From contig CAVVVS010000037.1 in the NCBI GenBank assembly GCA_963751355.1, positions 13,057-77,056 on the forward strand: DNA of 64,000 nt. Direction: 5' to 3'. The notes beneath the pieces were generated by a model. That model saw nothing but the letters and a program-made list of their open reading frames with translations, did not search any database and was not told the origin of the DNA. Both the position numbers and the translations under genes were made by a program. This stretch comes from CAVVVS01 sp963751355. Its GTDB lineage: Bacteria; Bacteroidota; Ignavibacteria; Ignavibacteriales; Ignavibacteriaceae. Shown one piece after another: positions 9,525 to 18,519 of the stretch. Every line of letters begins with the position of its first letter. Position 1 is the stretch's first letter.

Positions 9525-9785
9525 CATGTTACGCAAAATTGTTATTTTGAATGAAGTGAGAATGACATGGTTTATGACTTGCGCAATTTGGAAATATTCC
9601 CCCCCCCTTTGGACGAGTCAATTTGACAAAGCATTCCAAAGTGTTTGCAAAAATAATTATTTTATTTTATTGTTATTTCAACCGAAGGAAGAAATCGCAC
9701 AGTTCTAATATTTTCCTTGGCCGATGCCTCCTTCGAAATGATAATTAAATTACTTTGCGTAAAGTCTATTAATTTGCGTAACATG
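9525..9785. mobile_element. MITE-like element with terminal inverted repeats
   Basis: CATGTTACGCAAAATT at 9525-9540 is the reverse complement, with a one-base gap, of AATTTGCGTAACATG at 9771-9785. Between them, about 260 bases contain no credible gene. Degenerate internal units resembling TTATTTCAACCGAAGGAAG occur directly (9541-9565, 9670-9695) and inverted (9721-9744), and there is a run of nine C at 9599-9607. A second GCGTAAAG-type palindrome lies at 9753-9764. Similar dispersed intergenic repeats are common in FCB-group genomes (recollection, not checked). No target-site duplication was confirmed. Confidence 0.55.
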
Positions 9786-9861
9786 AATAACTCAGTAATA
9801 TTTCTTAATTAGTTCGGTATTTTTATTAATTTAAACAGTGAAAAATATAATTGGTGATAAC

Positions 9862-10506
9862 ATGAGTAACATTTTATATGCGGCACAAGAGAAATATTTA
9901 AAAAAATTTAAGAGCACCAATGATTCTCTGATTGACAACATGGAAGATTATGCAAAGAAAAATAAGGTTCCCATACTCTCATGGGATTCAGCGGCATTTC
10001 TTGAACAGCTTATACAGATCTACCAGCCCAAAAAGGTACTGGAATTGGGAACTGCGATTGCTTATTCATCCATCCGGATCGCACGAAATTTGGGTAAAAC
10101 AGGTATGATTGACACCATAGAAAAAAGTAAGGACAATCTAGATCGTGCCAGGAAAAATGTAAAAAAATCGGGGTTGAACAAGAAAATAAATATTATTTTC
10201 GGCGACGCATTGGAAATTATGCCTAAAATAAAAAATAAATATGATTTTATTTTCCTCGATGCCGATAAAGAAGATTATATTAAGTTGTTTAATTATTCAA
10301 TGCTGCTTTTAAAGAAAGGCGGAGTTTTGTTTGTTGATAATTTATTGTGGCACGGATATGCAGCTTCTTCAAAAGTTCCGCCCGCTCAAAAAAAATCTAC
10401 ATCTAATATCCGGGACTTCAATGAAAAATTTACTTCTCATCCCAACCTTAATGCAACAATTTTACCGGTCGGAGATGGAATCGGTTTGGGTATAAAAATC
10501 CGTTAA
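9862..10506 (+). CDS. O-methyltransferase, class I SAM-dependent (COMT/YrrM-like)
   Basis: 215 codons from the ATG at 9862, which has a GGTGA ribosome site; an in-frame GTG at 9838 has none. The fold is that of metal-dependent catechol-type O-methyltransferases: motif I VLELGTAIAYSSIRIA, an acidic residue at the end of strand two (IDTIEKS), FIFLDADKEDYIKLF with the metal-binding aspartates, then GGVLFVDNLLWHG and the C-terminal LPVGDGIGLGIK. It transfers a methyl group from SAM to a hydroxyl of an unknown small molecule. The next gene starts 34 bases later on the same strand, so the two may be co-transcribed. Confidence 0.9.
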   Translation: MSNILYAAQEKYLKKFKSTNDSLIDNMEDYAKKNKVPILSWDSAAFLEQLIQIYQPKKVLELGTAIAYSSIRIARNLGKTGMIDTIEKSKDNLDRARKNVKKSGLNKKINIIFGDALEIMPKIKNKYDFIFLDADKEDYIKLFNYSMLLLKKGGVLFVDNLLWHGYAASSKVPPAQKKSTSNIRDFNEKFTSHPNLNATILPVGDGIGLGIKIR

Positions 10507-10540
10507 TACTTTTAAATTATACTAAAAAAATGTATCATAA

Positions 10541-10972
10541 ATGACAGATAAACCTATACAAGATGCAATTGAATTTGTAGACCAGGTAGAAAAATTTTCC
10601 GGTTCAAAATTAAAAAGGAAAGCAGGGCTGTTACGTATTTATGAAGAAGCCCAAAAAAACAATAATAAAAATTTGTTTGAAGATGTAACATTTACTTCAA
10701 AATATATACAGGGACTATTACGCATAGTTACTAACAATGCTAATAACCCAGAGATTACTAACATCGAAAAGATTAAAAAAGATTTTTCGGCAAATATTGA
10801 AAAAGTAATTTCCCAGTTAAAGGAAATTATAGCAGATGCCGAACCGGAATTTAAAAAGTACTTTGAAGAAAATTATTTTGAATTATCTCAGCAAGGATTT
10901 AATAACCTCAATGAATTGCTCTATGATTTGGATTGGGCAAAACAATATATTAACGCAAAAAAGCGTGAATGA
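10541..10972 (+). CDS. Hypothetical helical protein
   Basis: 143 residues, not recognised. It is strongly charged (Lys and Glu rich), has no signal peptide or membrane segment, and is predicted by eye to be nearly all alpha-helical, with amphipathic stretches around residues 5-40 and 75-140. It follows the O-methyltransferase by 34 bases on the same strand and probably shares its transcript. The function is unknown; the composition suggests a small cytosolic helical bundle. Confidence 0.7.
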   Translation: MTDKPIQDAIEFVDQVEKFSGSKLKRKAGLLRIYEEAQKNNNKNLFEDVTFTSKYIQGLLRIVTNNANNPEITNIEKIKKDFSANIEKVISQLKEIIADAEPEFKKYFEENYFELSQQGFNNLNELLYDLDWAKQYINAKKRE

Positions 10973-11017
10973 TAAATTGAAGCAGTTTATTGTTAATAGA
11001 ATATTGAAATCCGTTTT

Positions 11018-11084
11018 CCGGAGAGACATCAGAAAAGATTGATAAAATAATTACAAACATTTAAACTTGAGAAGATCTCTCCGG
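11018..11084. repeat. Spaced perfect inverted repeat between convergent genes
   Basis: CCGGAGAGA at 11018-11026 pairs perfectly with TCTCTCCGG at 11076-11084; the flanking T/A extends it to ten pairs. The 49-base spacer is AT-rich. It lies between the hypothetical gene and marR, which face each other, so a bidirectional stop signal or a small element remnant are both possible. Confidence 0.5.
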
Positions 11085-11134
11085 ATTCAAAAAATCATTC
11101 AATACTTAAACAGACACTGTCCCTATTATCGGAT

Positions 11135-11578
11135 TTACGTTTTCGCAGTCCATTTTTCCAGTGCACCTAACAGATTTTTCATTGCCATAATTAATGGTTG
11201 ATGCTGAGTTTCCTCAATATCCGTTAAAATTTCCTGGTGAACATCCACGTAAGCATGGTTTAACAAATCAACAAGTGTTTCGCCTTTTTCAGAGAGGAAT
11301 ACTTTCATATTTCTTCTGTCCGAGAGATCAATTTCTCGCAAAATATATCCTTTTTCAACCAAACCATCAATGATTCTGGTTAATCTGCTGGGACTCAGAT
11401 TCATTCTCTCGGCTACTTGTTTGTTGTTTAAACTTTCCTGGGCGCTAAATAACCGCAAGCATCTGAATTCTGCCTGTGTTAATCCATATTGTTCCGCCAG
11501 TCGTGCTTCTTTTTCCTGGCATCTCGCAAGTAAATTAAAAGTTAAATCGGCAAGTTGTTCGGCCTCTGTTTGCATCAT
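11135..11578 (-). CDS. MarR-family transcriptional regulator
   Basis: 147 residues with the winged helix-turn-helix of MarR proteins: QAEFRCLRLF, then LNNKQVAERMNLSPSRLTRI as the HTH, VEKGYILREIDLSDRRNMKV as the wing with the DRR signature, and C-terminal dimerisation helices. Two adjacent ATG codons (11578 and 11575) sit behind a GGGGGG ribosome site. An inverted repeat GACAAT-N9-ATTGTC lies 48-68 bases upstream and probably binds this protein. No efflux or enzyme gene is adjacent in its direction, so its targets other than itself are not visible. Confidence 0.93.
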   Translation of the reverse strand: MMQTEAEQLADLTFNLLARCQEKEARLAEQYGLTQAEFRCLRLFSAQESLNNKQVAERMNLSPSRLTRIIDGLVEKGYILREIDLSDRRNMKVFLSEKGETLVDLLNHAYVDVHQEILTDIEETQHQPLIMAMKNLLGALEKWTAKT

Positions 11579-11625
11579 TCCCCCCTAACGGTGTGTAATA
11601 GAAATAATTGCTTATATCAAAATTC

Positions 11626-11646
11626 GACAATTATTAGGATATTGTC
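11626..11646. promoter_or_regulatory. Candidate MarR operator
   Basis: GACAAT (11626-11631), nine bases, ATTGTC (11641-11646): a perfect six-base inverted repeat upstream of marR. A third half-site, TTGACAAT, is at 11675-11682. The size and spacing suit a winged-helix dimer. Autoregulation is inferred. Confidence 0.5.
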
Positions 11647-11681
11647 AACTATTTTTTTTATTATTATTTTTACATTGACAA

Positions 11682-12305
11682 TTAAGAGTATATAACTAAC
11701 TTATCTATTCTCGTTGAAATATTTCCTTTCGAAACTTCTTTCATTTGAAATTTTATCCTTTCCGCATCGGATGGTGATACTAGGCAAATAAAAGTCACAT
11801 CATTTTTATAAACCGTATCTAGAATTTTTGAATCGTAGGAAGATAAAATTCTGTGCACATGACTTATATATGAGAAATTAGTAATTATTGTTAGTGTGAA
11901 ATATGGAGCTTTAATTACAATGTTCGCGTTTTCCAAAGTACCGTTTGCAGCATTATAATATGCTTTGCCTAAAGGTCCGATACCCAATTTAGTTCCCCCG
12001 AAATATCGGATGACAACAACTAGAATAGAAATTAAATCAAAATGTTCGATTGCGTTCAGAATTCTAACTCCGGCGGTTCCGGTCGGTTCGCTGTCATCGG
12101 AATATTTTATGGTATTATCTTTTAATTTATAAGCATAACAATGGTGAGTAGCATCGTAATATTTTTTCTTTATTGTATTAAGAACCTCAACGGCATCTGT
12201 TTCCGATTCGATATGAAATACCTGCCCAAGGAATACCGAACCTTTTTCTTTCAACTTAAATTCGTTAAAAGTTTCGATGGTTTTTATTTTTGTGATGTTT
12301 TCCAT
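11682..12305 (-). CDS. yigZ: YigZ/IMPACT family protein (UPF0029)
   Basis: 207 residues from the ATG at 12305; a 14-residue extension from a TTG at 12347 exists but has no ribosome site and would be longer than the family. The N-terminal IMPACT domain shows KGSVFLGQVFHIESETDAVE, DATHHCYAYKL, SDDSEPTGTAGVRIL and VVVIRYFGGTKLGIGPLGKA, which are the hallmark stretches. The smaller C-terminal domain (about residues 135-207) matches the DUF1949-type fold seen in YigZ. Family members are linked to translation control and stress in eukaryotes, but the bacterial role is not settled. It is divergent from uvrA with about 107 bases between the starts. Confidence 0.93.
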   Translation of the reverse strand: MENITKIKTIETFNEFKLKEKGSVFLGQVFHIESETDAVEVLNTIKKKYYDATHHCYAYKLKDNTIKYSDDSEPTGTAGVRILNAIEHFDLISILVVVIRYFGGTKLGIGPLGKAYYNAANGTLENANIVIKAPYFTLTIITNFSYISHVHRILSSYDSKILDTVYKNDVTFICLVSPSDAERIKFQMKEVSKGNISTRIDKLVIYS

Positions 12306-12412
12306 ATTAGGTTTTGTAATACGAAAGATGAACCGGTGTACTTCCAATTTAATTGCTTTTCAGATAACCGATAGCTAATATAAAGATTTAAATTTATAAT
12401 TTTAAAGCGCAA

Positions 12413-15241
12413 TTGGAAAAAGAAACAATTATAATACGCGGAGCCCGCGAACATAACTTAAAAGATATTGACCTGGAGATTCCCCGTGATTCGTTTACTG
12501 TTATTACCGGACTTTCGGGGTCAGGAAAGTCATCATTAGCTTTCGATACTATTTATGCTGAAGGTCAGCGAAGATATATTGAATCATTGTCTGCTTATGC
12601 ACGCCAATTTTTGGATATGCTGGAAAAACCTGATGTAGATTTGATTGAAGGATTAAGTCCGGCAATTTCAATAGAACAAAAATCTACTTCCGGAAACCCT
12701 CGCTCGACAGTTGGAACAGTAACAGAAATATATGATTATCTGAGATTATTATATGCAAGATTAGGCACACCACACTGCTATAATTGCGGAAAACCCGTTA
12801 CTAAACAATCTTCCGCTCAAATAATTGATTCTATCATTAAGTCGACAAATAATAAAAAAATATCCGTCCTTTCACCGGTTGTACGCGGAAGAAAAGGTCA
12901 CTACCGGGAATTATTTGAAGAAATCCTTTCCGACGGATTTTTAAAAGTACGCGTAGATAATGAGTTTTATGAAATATCCAAAGGTTTTCAAGTAGACCGT
13001 TATAAAATACATAATATCGAAATAGCAGTTGACAAACTCACCGTAAGTGAAAATTCGAGAAACCGGCTCACCGAATCAGTAGAGGTTGCCCTGAATTACG
13101 GAAACGGTATAATTATAGTTAATGACGGTACACAGGATTACGTTTACAGCAGACACTTAGCCTGCCTGGATTGCGGAATAAGCTATAGAGAACTAGCTCC
13201 CAATTCATTTTCATTTAACTCACCATACGGCTCTTGTCCCGATTGTGAGGGACTTGGTGAGAAAAAAGAACTTGATATTAATCTGATTATACCCGATTGG
13301 AGTAAATCAATTAATGAAGAAGCCCTTGCACCTTTAGGGAAACCGCGCCCAATTTGGTTCTTCAATCAGCTGAACGCCGTGGTTGAAAAATACGAATTTG
13401 ACTTCGATACCAAATTGAAAGATTTAACAAGTCAACAAAAAGACGTACTTTTGAACGGCAGTAAAGAAAAAATTGCATTTACATATACCTATGGAAACGG
13501 CAAGCCTGTAACATATATGCACCGTTTTTCAGGTTTGTTTAATTATCTGAAAAATTATTATAATACTACCAGTTCCAATAATATCCGGGAGTGGGTTGAA
13601 TCTTACATGAATACTGTCTCTTGTCCCGCCTGCGGAGGAGGCAGGCTAAAACAAGAATCACTGGCTGTAAAGTTTCAAAACAAAAATATCAGCGAAATAA
13701 CATCTTTATCAATTAACCGGGAAATAGAATTTTTTTCGAAGGTTAAACTATCTGGGCGGGATGCGATAATTGCAAAACCCATTTTAAAAGAAATTACCAC
13801 CAGGTTAAATTTTTTGATTAATGTAGGGCTCGATTATTTAACTCTAAATAGATCTGCTAGAACACTTTCAGGCGGTGAATCACAGAGAATCAGGCTTGCT
13901 ACTCAAATCGGCTCTCAATTAGCCGGTGTTCTTTACGTGCTGGATGAACCTAGTATTGGGCTTCATCAAAGCGATAATATTAAGCTGATTAAATCGTTAA
14001 AAAATTTACGAGATTTGGGAAATACCGTTATAGTTGTAGAACACGATAGAGAAACGATAGAAAGTTCGGATTTTATGATTGATCTTGGTCCCGGAGCAGG
14101 TGAACACGGCGGAAAGCTTTGTCTCAGCGGAGAAACCCAAAAATTAATCGGCTCACAGAACGGTATCGATTCCTTAACACTTTCATATTTAACGCATAAA
14201 AAAGGAATCCATTTACCTGAATCAAGAAAAGAAGGCAATGGGAAATATTTAATTCTAAAAGGGGCTTCCGGGTTTAATCTTAAAAATGTTAACTTAAAAA
14301 TTCCGCTCGGTACATTTACCCTGGTAACGGGAGTTAGCGGTTCGGGAAAGTCTTCAATAATAAATGAAACTCTTGTGAAGATATTAATGAACAAAATTTA
14401 CAAATCTAAATCTGTTCCGCTGCCATTTAAATCTGTTGAAGGATTAGAGAATATAGATAAGGTAATAGAGATAAATCAGGCACCGATAGGAAGAACACCC
14501 AGATCAAATCCTGCAACGTATACAGGCTTGTTTACTTTTATCAGAGACCTTTATGCACAGCTCCCGGAATCAAAAATGCGCGGATACAGCACCGGACGTT
14601 TTAGTTTCAACGTTGTCGGGGGAAGATGTGAAGAATGCAGAGGTGACGGTTTAAAGAAAATCGAAATGAACTTTCTTCCCGATGTTTATGTTGAATGTGA
14701 AGCGTGCCGGGGTAGAAGATATAACCGTGAAACTCTTGAAGTATTATTTAAAACTAAATCTATTGCAGATGTACTTGAAATGAGAGTTAGTGAAGCGCTG
14801 GAGTTTTTTAAGGATCTGCCGAGGATTTCTCGTAAACTAAAAGCTATTAATGACGTAGGATTGGGTTACATCAAACTCGGTCAGCAGGCTACCACATTAT
14901 CGGGCGGGGAGGCTCAAAGAGTAAAACTGGCTACTGAACTAAGTAAAGTTGGAACCGGAAAAACTCTTTATGTATTGGATGAACCGACTACGGGTCTGCA
15001 TTTTGAGGATGTAAGAATTTTATTAAAAGTTTTAAATAAGTTGGTGAATAAGGGCAATACGGTCCTTGTAGTTGAACATAACCTTGATGTAATTAAAATG
15101 GCAGATTGGATCATCGATTTAGGTCCGGGCGGCGGAGAGTTCGGAGGGAAAATTATTGCAGAAGGTACACCGGAGCAAATTAGCAAGAATAAAAAAAGTC
15201 TTACAGGGAAATTCCTTCAAAAAGAACTTAAGGCTTCATGA
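12413..15241 (+). CDS. uvrA: Excinuclease ABC subunit A
   Basis: 942 residues, the normal UvrA length. The start is a TTG at 12413; the reading MEKETIIIRGAREHNLKDID begins exactly where UvrA proteins do. The first Walker A is GLSGSGKS at residues 33-40, followed by a zinc module with CYNCGKP and CLDCG/CPDC pairs, then signature LSGGESQRIRLATQIGSQL. The second half has Walker A GVSGSGKSS, the zinc finger CEECRGDG...CEACRGRR, and LSGGEAQRVKLATELSK with VLDEPTTGLH. It recognises bulky DNA damage and loads UvrB. No other uvr gene is in the window. Confidence 0.98.
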   Translation: MEKETIIIRGAREHNLKDIDLEIPRDSFTVITGLSGSGKSSLAFDTIYAEGQRRYIESLSAYARQFLDMLEKPDVDLIEGLSPAISIEQKSTSGNPRSTVGTVTEIYDYLRLLYARLGTPHCYNCGKPVTKQSSAQIIDSIIKSTNNKKISVLSPVVRGRKGHYRELFEEILSDGFLKVRVDNEFYEISKGFQVDRYKIHNIEIAVDKLTVSENSRNRLTESVEVALNYGNGIIIVNDGTQDYVYSRHLACLDCGISYRELAPNSFSFNSPYGSCPDCEGLGEKKELDINLIIPDWSKSINEEALAPLGKPRPIWFFNQLNAVVEKYEFDFDTKLKDLTSQQKDVLLNGSKEKIAFTYTYGNGKPVTYMHRFSGLFNYLKNYYNTTSSNNIREWVESYMNTVSCPACGGGRLKQESLAVKFQNKNISEITSLSINREIEFFSKVKLSGRDAIIAKPILKEITTRLNFLINVGLDYLTLNRSARTLSGGESQRIRLATQIGSQLAGVLYVLDEPSIGLHQSDNIKLIKSLKNLRDLGNTVIVVEHDRETIESSDFMIDLGPGAGEHGGKLCLSGETQKLIGSQNGIDSLTLSYLTHKKGIHLPESRKEGNGKYLILKGASGFNLKNVNLKIPLGTFTLVTGVSGSGKSSIINETLVKILMNKIYKSKSVPLPFKSVEGLENIDKVIEINQAPIGRTPRSNPATYTGLFTFIRDLYAQLPESKMRGYSTGRFSFNVVGGRCEECRGDGLKKIEMNFLPDVYVECEACRGRRYNRETLEVLFKTKSIADVLEMRVSEALEFFKDLPRISRKLKAINDVGLGYIKLGQQATTLSGGEAQRVKLATELSKVGTGKTLYVLDEPTTGLHFEDVRILLKVLNKLVNKGNTVLVVEHNLDVIKMADWIIDLGPGGGEFGGKIIAEGTPEQISKNKKSLTGKFLQKELKAS

Positions 15242-15692
15242 GAGAAGAATCTTTAAGTTAACTCTGTTTAATCTTGGCAAATTTACAACATTAACGTTTA
15301 TTCTCAAGATAACCAACCTTGGTTCGAGGTCTCATCTTTTAGATGTTTTGATATGCTGAATCCATTCAAAGACGGGCAGGCAAGTTCAGCATGATAAGTA
15401 CGTAACATGAAGTACTGCATTTTATGAACTGTTCATCGGCAGTCAGCTTGAGTTTTCGTTAATAAAATTTAAATATATTTCTACGATAAAACTTCAAATT
15501 TAATTTGCATTCAACCCGATCTGATTGTTATATTTTGCACCCGTTTAGAATGTAAAATACACTGCCTAGCAAACCAGCTAATCAGCGAATATCAATTCTA
15601 TTACTTATTGTTAAAAAAGCTATTTGTGCCGTAAAATATTAATCACTTTATAAAAGTGGCATATTGGTGAAACTGTAAAAATTAAAGGAATT
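15242..15692. other. Gene-free interval with several hairpins
   Basis: No open frame of note. It contains an inverted repeat ATGCTGAA (15353-15360) / TTCAGCAT (15385-15392), a small AGTAC/GTACT hairpin just after it (about 15399-15418), and TTTGC/TATATTTTG spaced like a Bacteroidota-type promoter near 15508-15538. None of these is certain. Confidence 0.45.
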
Positions 15693-17312
15693 ATGAAAAT
15701 TGTTCAGCCTTGGAATTATGATTTAAGAAATTGGCAGATTGCTGCCGCGAGAAAAGTTAAAGAGAAGTATGATAAAAATGAAATTGATTTTTTGTGCGTT
15801 GCTACACCCGGAGCCGGAAAAACTATTTTTGCATTAAGAATAGCCCATTACTTACTTAGCCGTAACAGGATTAAACGTGTTGTGATAGTTTGTCCAACAG
15901 AACATCTAAAAAAACAATGGGCGGAAAGTGCTTTTAGTGTAGGAATTGACATTGACCCTAATTTTGAAAACTCAGCTGGAATGGAAACACCGGATTATTT
16001 CGGTGTTTCGCTTACTTACGCACAGGTTGGCAGGATGCCGAAAGTCCACAAGCGGAATACCGAAAAAGAAAAAACTTTTGTCATATTTGATGAAATTCAT
16101 CATCTCGGCGATGACCTCAGTTGGGGAGATGCAGTTAGATCTGCTTTCGATAAAGCAGCATATCGCCTTGCAATTTCCGGCACTCCGTTCAGGCGGGATA
16201 ATAATGCTATCCCCTTTATAAAATATAAAAAAGCACAAAGTATTGCGGACTTTGTTTACGGTTATTCGGATGCAATACGGGATAAAGTTTGCCGCCCGGT
16301 TTATTTCCCGGCATATGAAGGTGAAATGGAATGGCGAGTAAAAGATAAGGTTTATAAAGCCACCTTTGCCAATATGCTGAAAGATGCTCAGGCATCCGAA
16401 CGATTAAGAACCGCACTCGATCCTAAGGGGAAATGGTTGAGAACCGTAATTACGGATGCCGATAAAAAACTTAATGAAATAAGAAACGACGGTCACCCTG
16501 ATGCAGGTGCCCTGATTATTTCCATCGATCAAACCCATGCTAAAAAAGTTGCCAGGCTGCTTGAAGAATTAACAGGGTCTAAAGCTGTATTAGTTGTATC
16601 CGATGATCCAAAAGCTTCATCAAAGATAAAACTGTTTAATGACAGTAATCAAAAATGGCTTATCGCGGTTAAAATGGTTTCGGAGGGAGTTGATATTCCA
16701 CGACTGCGTGTAGGAGTATTCGCAACCAACATAAAAAGCGAGTTATTTTTCCGGCAGGCGGTTGGTAGATTCGTTCGCCAGCAAAATGATTTAAAGAAGC
16801 AGCATGCTTTTTTCTTTATTCCGAAAGATATTGTCATTGTCGATTATGCACAAAAAATTGAGGAAGAACGCGAACACTATTTAAATAAAGTTGATTATGT
16901 TGAAGACATTTTTGACCGCGACGATGAATTTAATAATAAAAAAGAACTTCCCGAAGAAGATTCATTCGAAGCCATACATTCTGTTGCTACCGATAAAATC
17001 CAATTGGAATTGGATTTTGGTAGGGAATTTGCTTTGCCTGAAGAGAGGAATAATAAACATAAATGGGAATCCGGATCTTATATGATGGAAGAAGATGATG
17101 AAAATATTCCGGTTTATCAAAAAGTTGAAAATCTTAAACAGGACATAAATGAACTTTCCAGGGCAATAGCGATGAAGCAGCGGAAAAAAGGAGAGAAGGT
17201 GGATTGGAATTTTGCTCATAAAAAATGGCTGAATATAGGCGGAAAATCGATCGAGAAAGAAACTATTGATGAATTGAAAAAAAGAAAAGAATGGCTGTAC
17301 AGTCAGATATAA
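15693..17312 (+). CDS. DEAD/DEAH-box superfamily 2 helicase
   Basis: 539 residues. A Q-motif-like lead LRNWQIAAARKV precedes Walker A ATPGAGKT (residues 37-44). Motif II is DEIH (133-136), motif III SGTPFR, and the C-terminal RecA-like domain has SIDQTHAKKVARLL, SEGVDIPRLRVG (motif V) and RQAVGRFVRQ (motif VI). The last 140 residues are charged and helical, without a recognised domain. There is no nuclease or methylase domain and no partner gene next to it. It resembles stand-alone helicases related to type I/III restriction motor domains; roles in DNA repair, RNA handling or defence are all possible. Downstream it faces the aldo/keto reductase gene. Confidence 0.9.
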   Translation: MKIVQPWNYDLRNWQIAAARKVKEKYDKNEIDFLCVATPGAGKTIFALRIAHYLLSRNRIKRVVIVCPTEHLKKQWAESAFSVGIDIDPNFENSAGMETPDYFGVSLTYAQVGRMPKVHKRNTEKEKTFVIFDEIHHLGDDLSWGDAVRSAFDKAAYRLAISGTPFRRDNNAIPFIKYKKAQSIADFVYGYSDAIRDKVCRPVYFPAYEGEMEWRVKDKVYKATFANMLKDAQASERLRTALDPKGKWLRTVITDADKKLNEIRNDGHPDAGALIISIDQTHAKKVARLLEELTGSKAVLVVSDDPKASSKIKLFNDSNQKWLIAVKMVSEGVDIPRLRVGVFATNIKSELFFRQAVGRFVRQQNDLKKQHAFFFIPKDIVIVDYAQKIEEEREHYLNKVDYVEDIFDRDDEFNNKKELPEEDSFEAIHSVATDKIQLELDFGREFALPEERNNKHKWESGSYMMEEDDENIPVYQKVENLKQDINELSRAIAMKQRKKGEKVDWNFAHKKWLNIGGKSIEKETIDELKKRKEWLYSQI

Positions 17313-17474
17313 TATTTTAACTGTAAGAGTATTCTTGAAGTTTGTATGATATAAAGTAACGGTTTATTATTAATTCCGCATTCTTTGAAATTATCCGGAC
17401 CAGTAGTTTTCTTTTTAATAATTTTAAAACATTGTTGCACTTTCTTAATGAGAATGAAAAAAATATAATCCTTT

Positions 17475-18263
17475 TTAGCCTATTGAGTTTAATATCTTCA
17501 TATCATTTTCATCAATTTCAAAATCAAATACGGCTGCGTTTTCTTCAATTCGCTTAGGATTTGATGACTTTGGTATTGCTATTACACTATGTTGAAGTGC
17601 CCATCGTATCATTATTTGTGCAGGTGACTTGGAATATGTTTTAGACATTTCCATAATATTCTTATTCTTGAATTTTGTAGCTCTAACGAGCGGGCTGTAT
17701 GCTTCCAATTGAATTCTTTCGGAATTACAATATTCTAAAAGCTTTTTTGGGAATATAAACGGATTAAATTCGACTTGATTAACAGTGGGGACAACATTTG
17801 AATTATCTAATATTTCCTGAAGATGCCGGATTGTGAAATTGCTAACTCCTATAGCTCTGCATTTCCCTTCATTGAGAGCGGTAACCATTGCTTCCCAGGT
17901 TTCTATTCTTTTGCCGCCGCCAGGCCAGTGAATCAGGTAGAGGTCTATGTATTCAAGTCCGAGATTGTTTAAACTGCTTTCAATTGCCTTCACAGCATTT
18001 TTATAACCATGTTCATCTGTCCATAGTTTAGACGTAATAAATAAATCCTCCCTGGGAATATTATTCTTTTTAATTACCTTTCCTATCTTCTCTTCATTGT
18101 TATACATTCGAGCAGTATCCAACATCCTGTACCCTAAGTTATAAGCTGTAACAATTGATTGTTCTAGCCCCTGCTCGGTGGTAATCGAATAAGTACCTAA
18201 TCCAAGATAAGGCATCTCAACACCGTTGTTGAGTTCTACCCTGCTTTCAATTGAATTTACCAT
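17475..18263 (-). CDS. Aldo/keto reductase
   Basis: 262 residues, a single TIM barrel of the AKR superfamily (2,5-diketo-gluconate reductase-like). The catalytic tetrad is visible: Asp49 and Tyr54 in LDTARMYNNEEKIG, Lys79 in TSKLW and His112 in LIHWPG. The NADPH-binding end carries AIPKSSNPKRIEEN. The ATG at 18263 is preceded by a GGAGG ribosome site. It reduces aldehydes or ketones with NADPH, but the substrate is unknown. It is monocistronic and convergent with the helicase gene. Confidence 0.95.
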   Translation of the reverse strand: MVNSIESRVELNNGVEMPYLGLGTYSITTEQGLEQSIVTAYNLGYRMLDTARMYNNEEKIGKVIKKNNIPREDLFITSKLWTDEHGYKNAVKAIESSLNNLGLEYIDLYLIHWPGGGKRIETWEAMVTALNEGKCRAIGVSNFTIRHLQEILDNSNVVPTVNQVEFNPFIFPKKLLEYCNSERIQLEAYSPLVRATKFKNKNIMEMSKTYSKSPAQIMIRWALQHSVIAIPKSSNPKRIEENAAVFDFEIDENDMKILNSIG

Positions 18264-18400
18264 AAAATTCCTCCAGTAATTTATCTCTTTTATAAAATTG
18301 TAATCAGCACAACACTTTTATTAAAAATTTACATGAAAATAAAACAAAAACAAGTTTCGCTCGTCCAATTAAGTGATTGTGAATAAATTGGTCAAAAAAA

Positions 18401-18453
18401 AATAGTATATGAGAGACATATCACTTCTTTTGTGGGTATCATTATATACTATT
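18401..18453. repeat. Perfect 10-bp spaced inverted repeat upstream of the T9SS mini-protein
   Basis: AATAGTATAT at 18401-18410 and ATATACTATT at 18444-18453, separated by 33 bases. It sits between the divergent aldo/keto reductase and the gene at 18520, where a regulator site or a leader hairpin would be expected. Confidence 0.45.
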
Positions 18454-18519
18454 ATTCACAGATTATAAATAAAATATATTAGCTAATTATTGACTGAATT
18501 GATAATTTAAAAGGGAAAT

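Noticed and set aside
9526..9708. 60-codon open frame inside the MITE-like element
   Set aside because: It begins within the terminal repeat, has no ribosome site and no protein-like composition.
15315..15345. TTGGTTCGAGGTCTC looks like a tRNA T-arm
   Set aside because: The flanking bases do not form the T stem, and no acceptor, D or anticodon arm can be placed around it.
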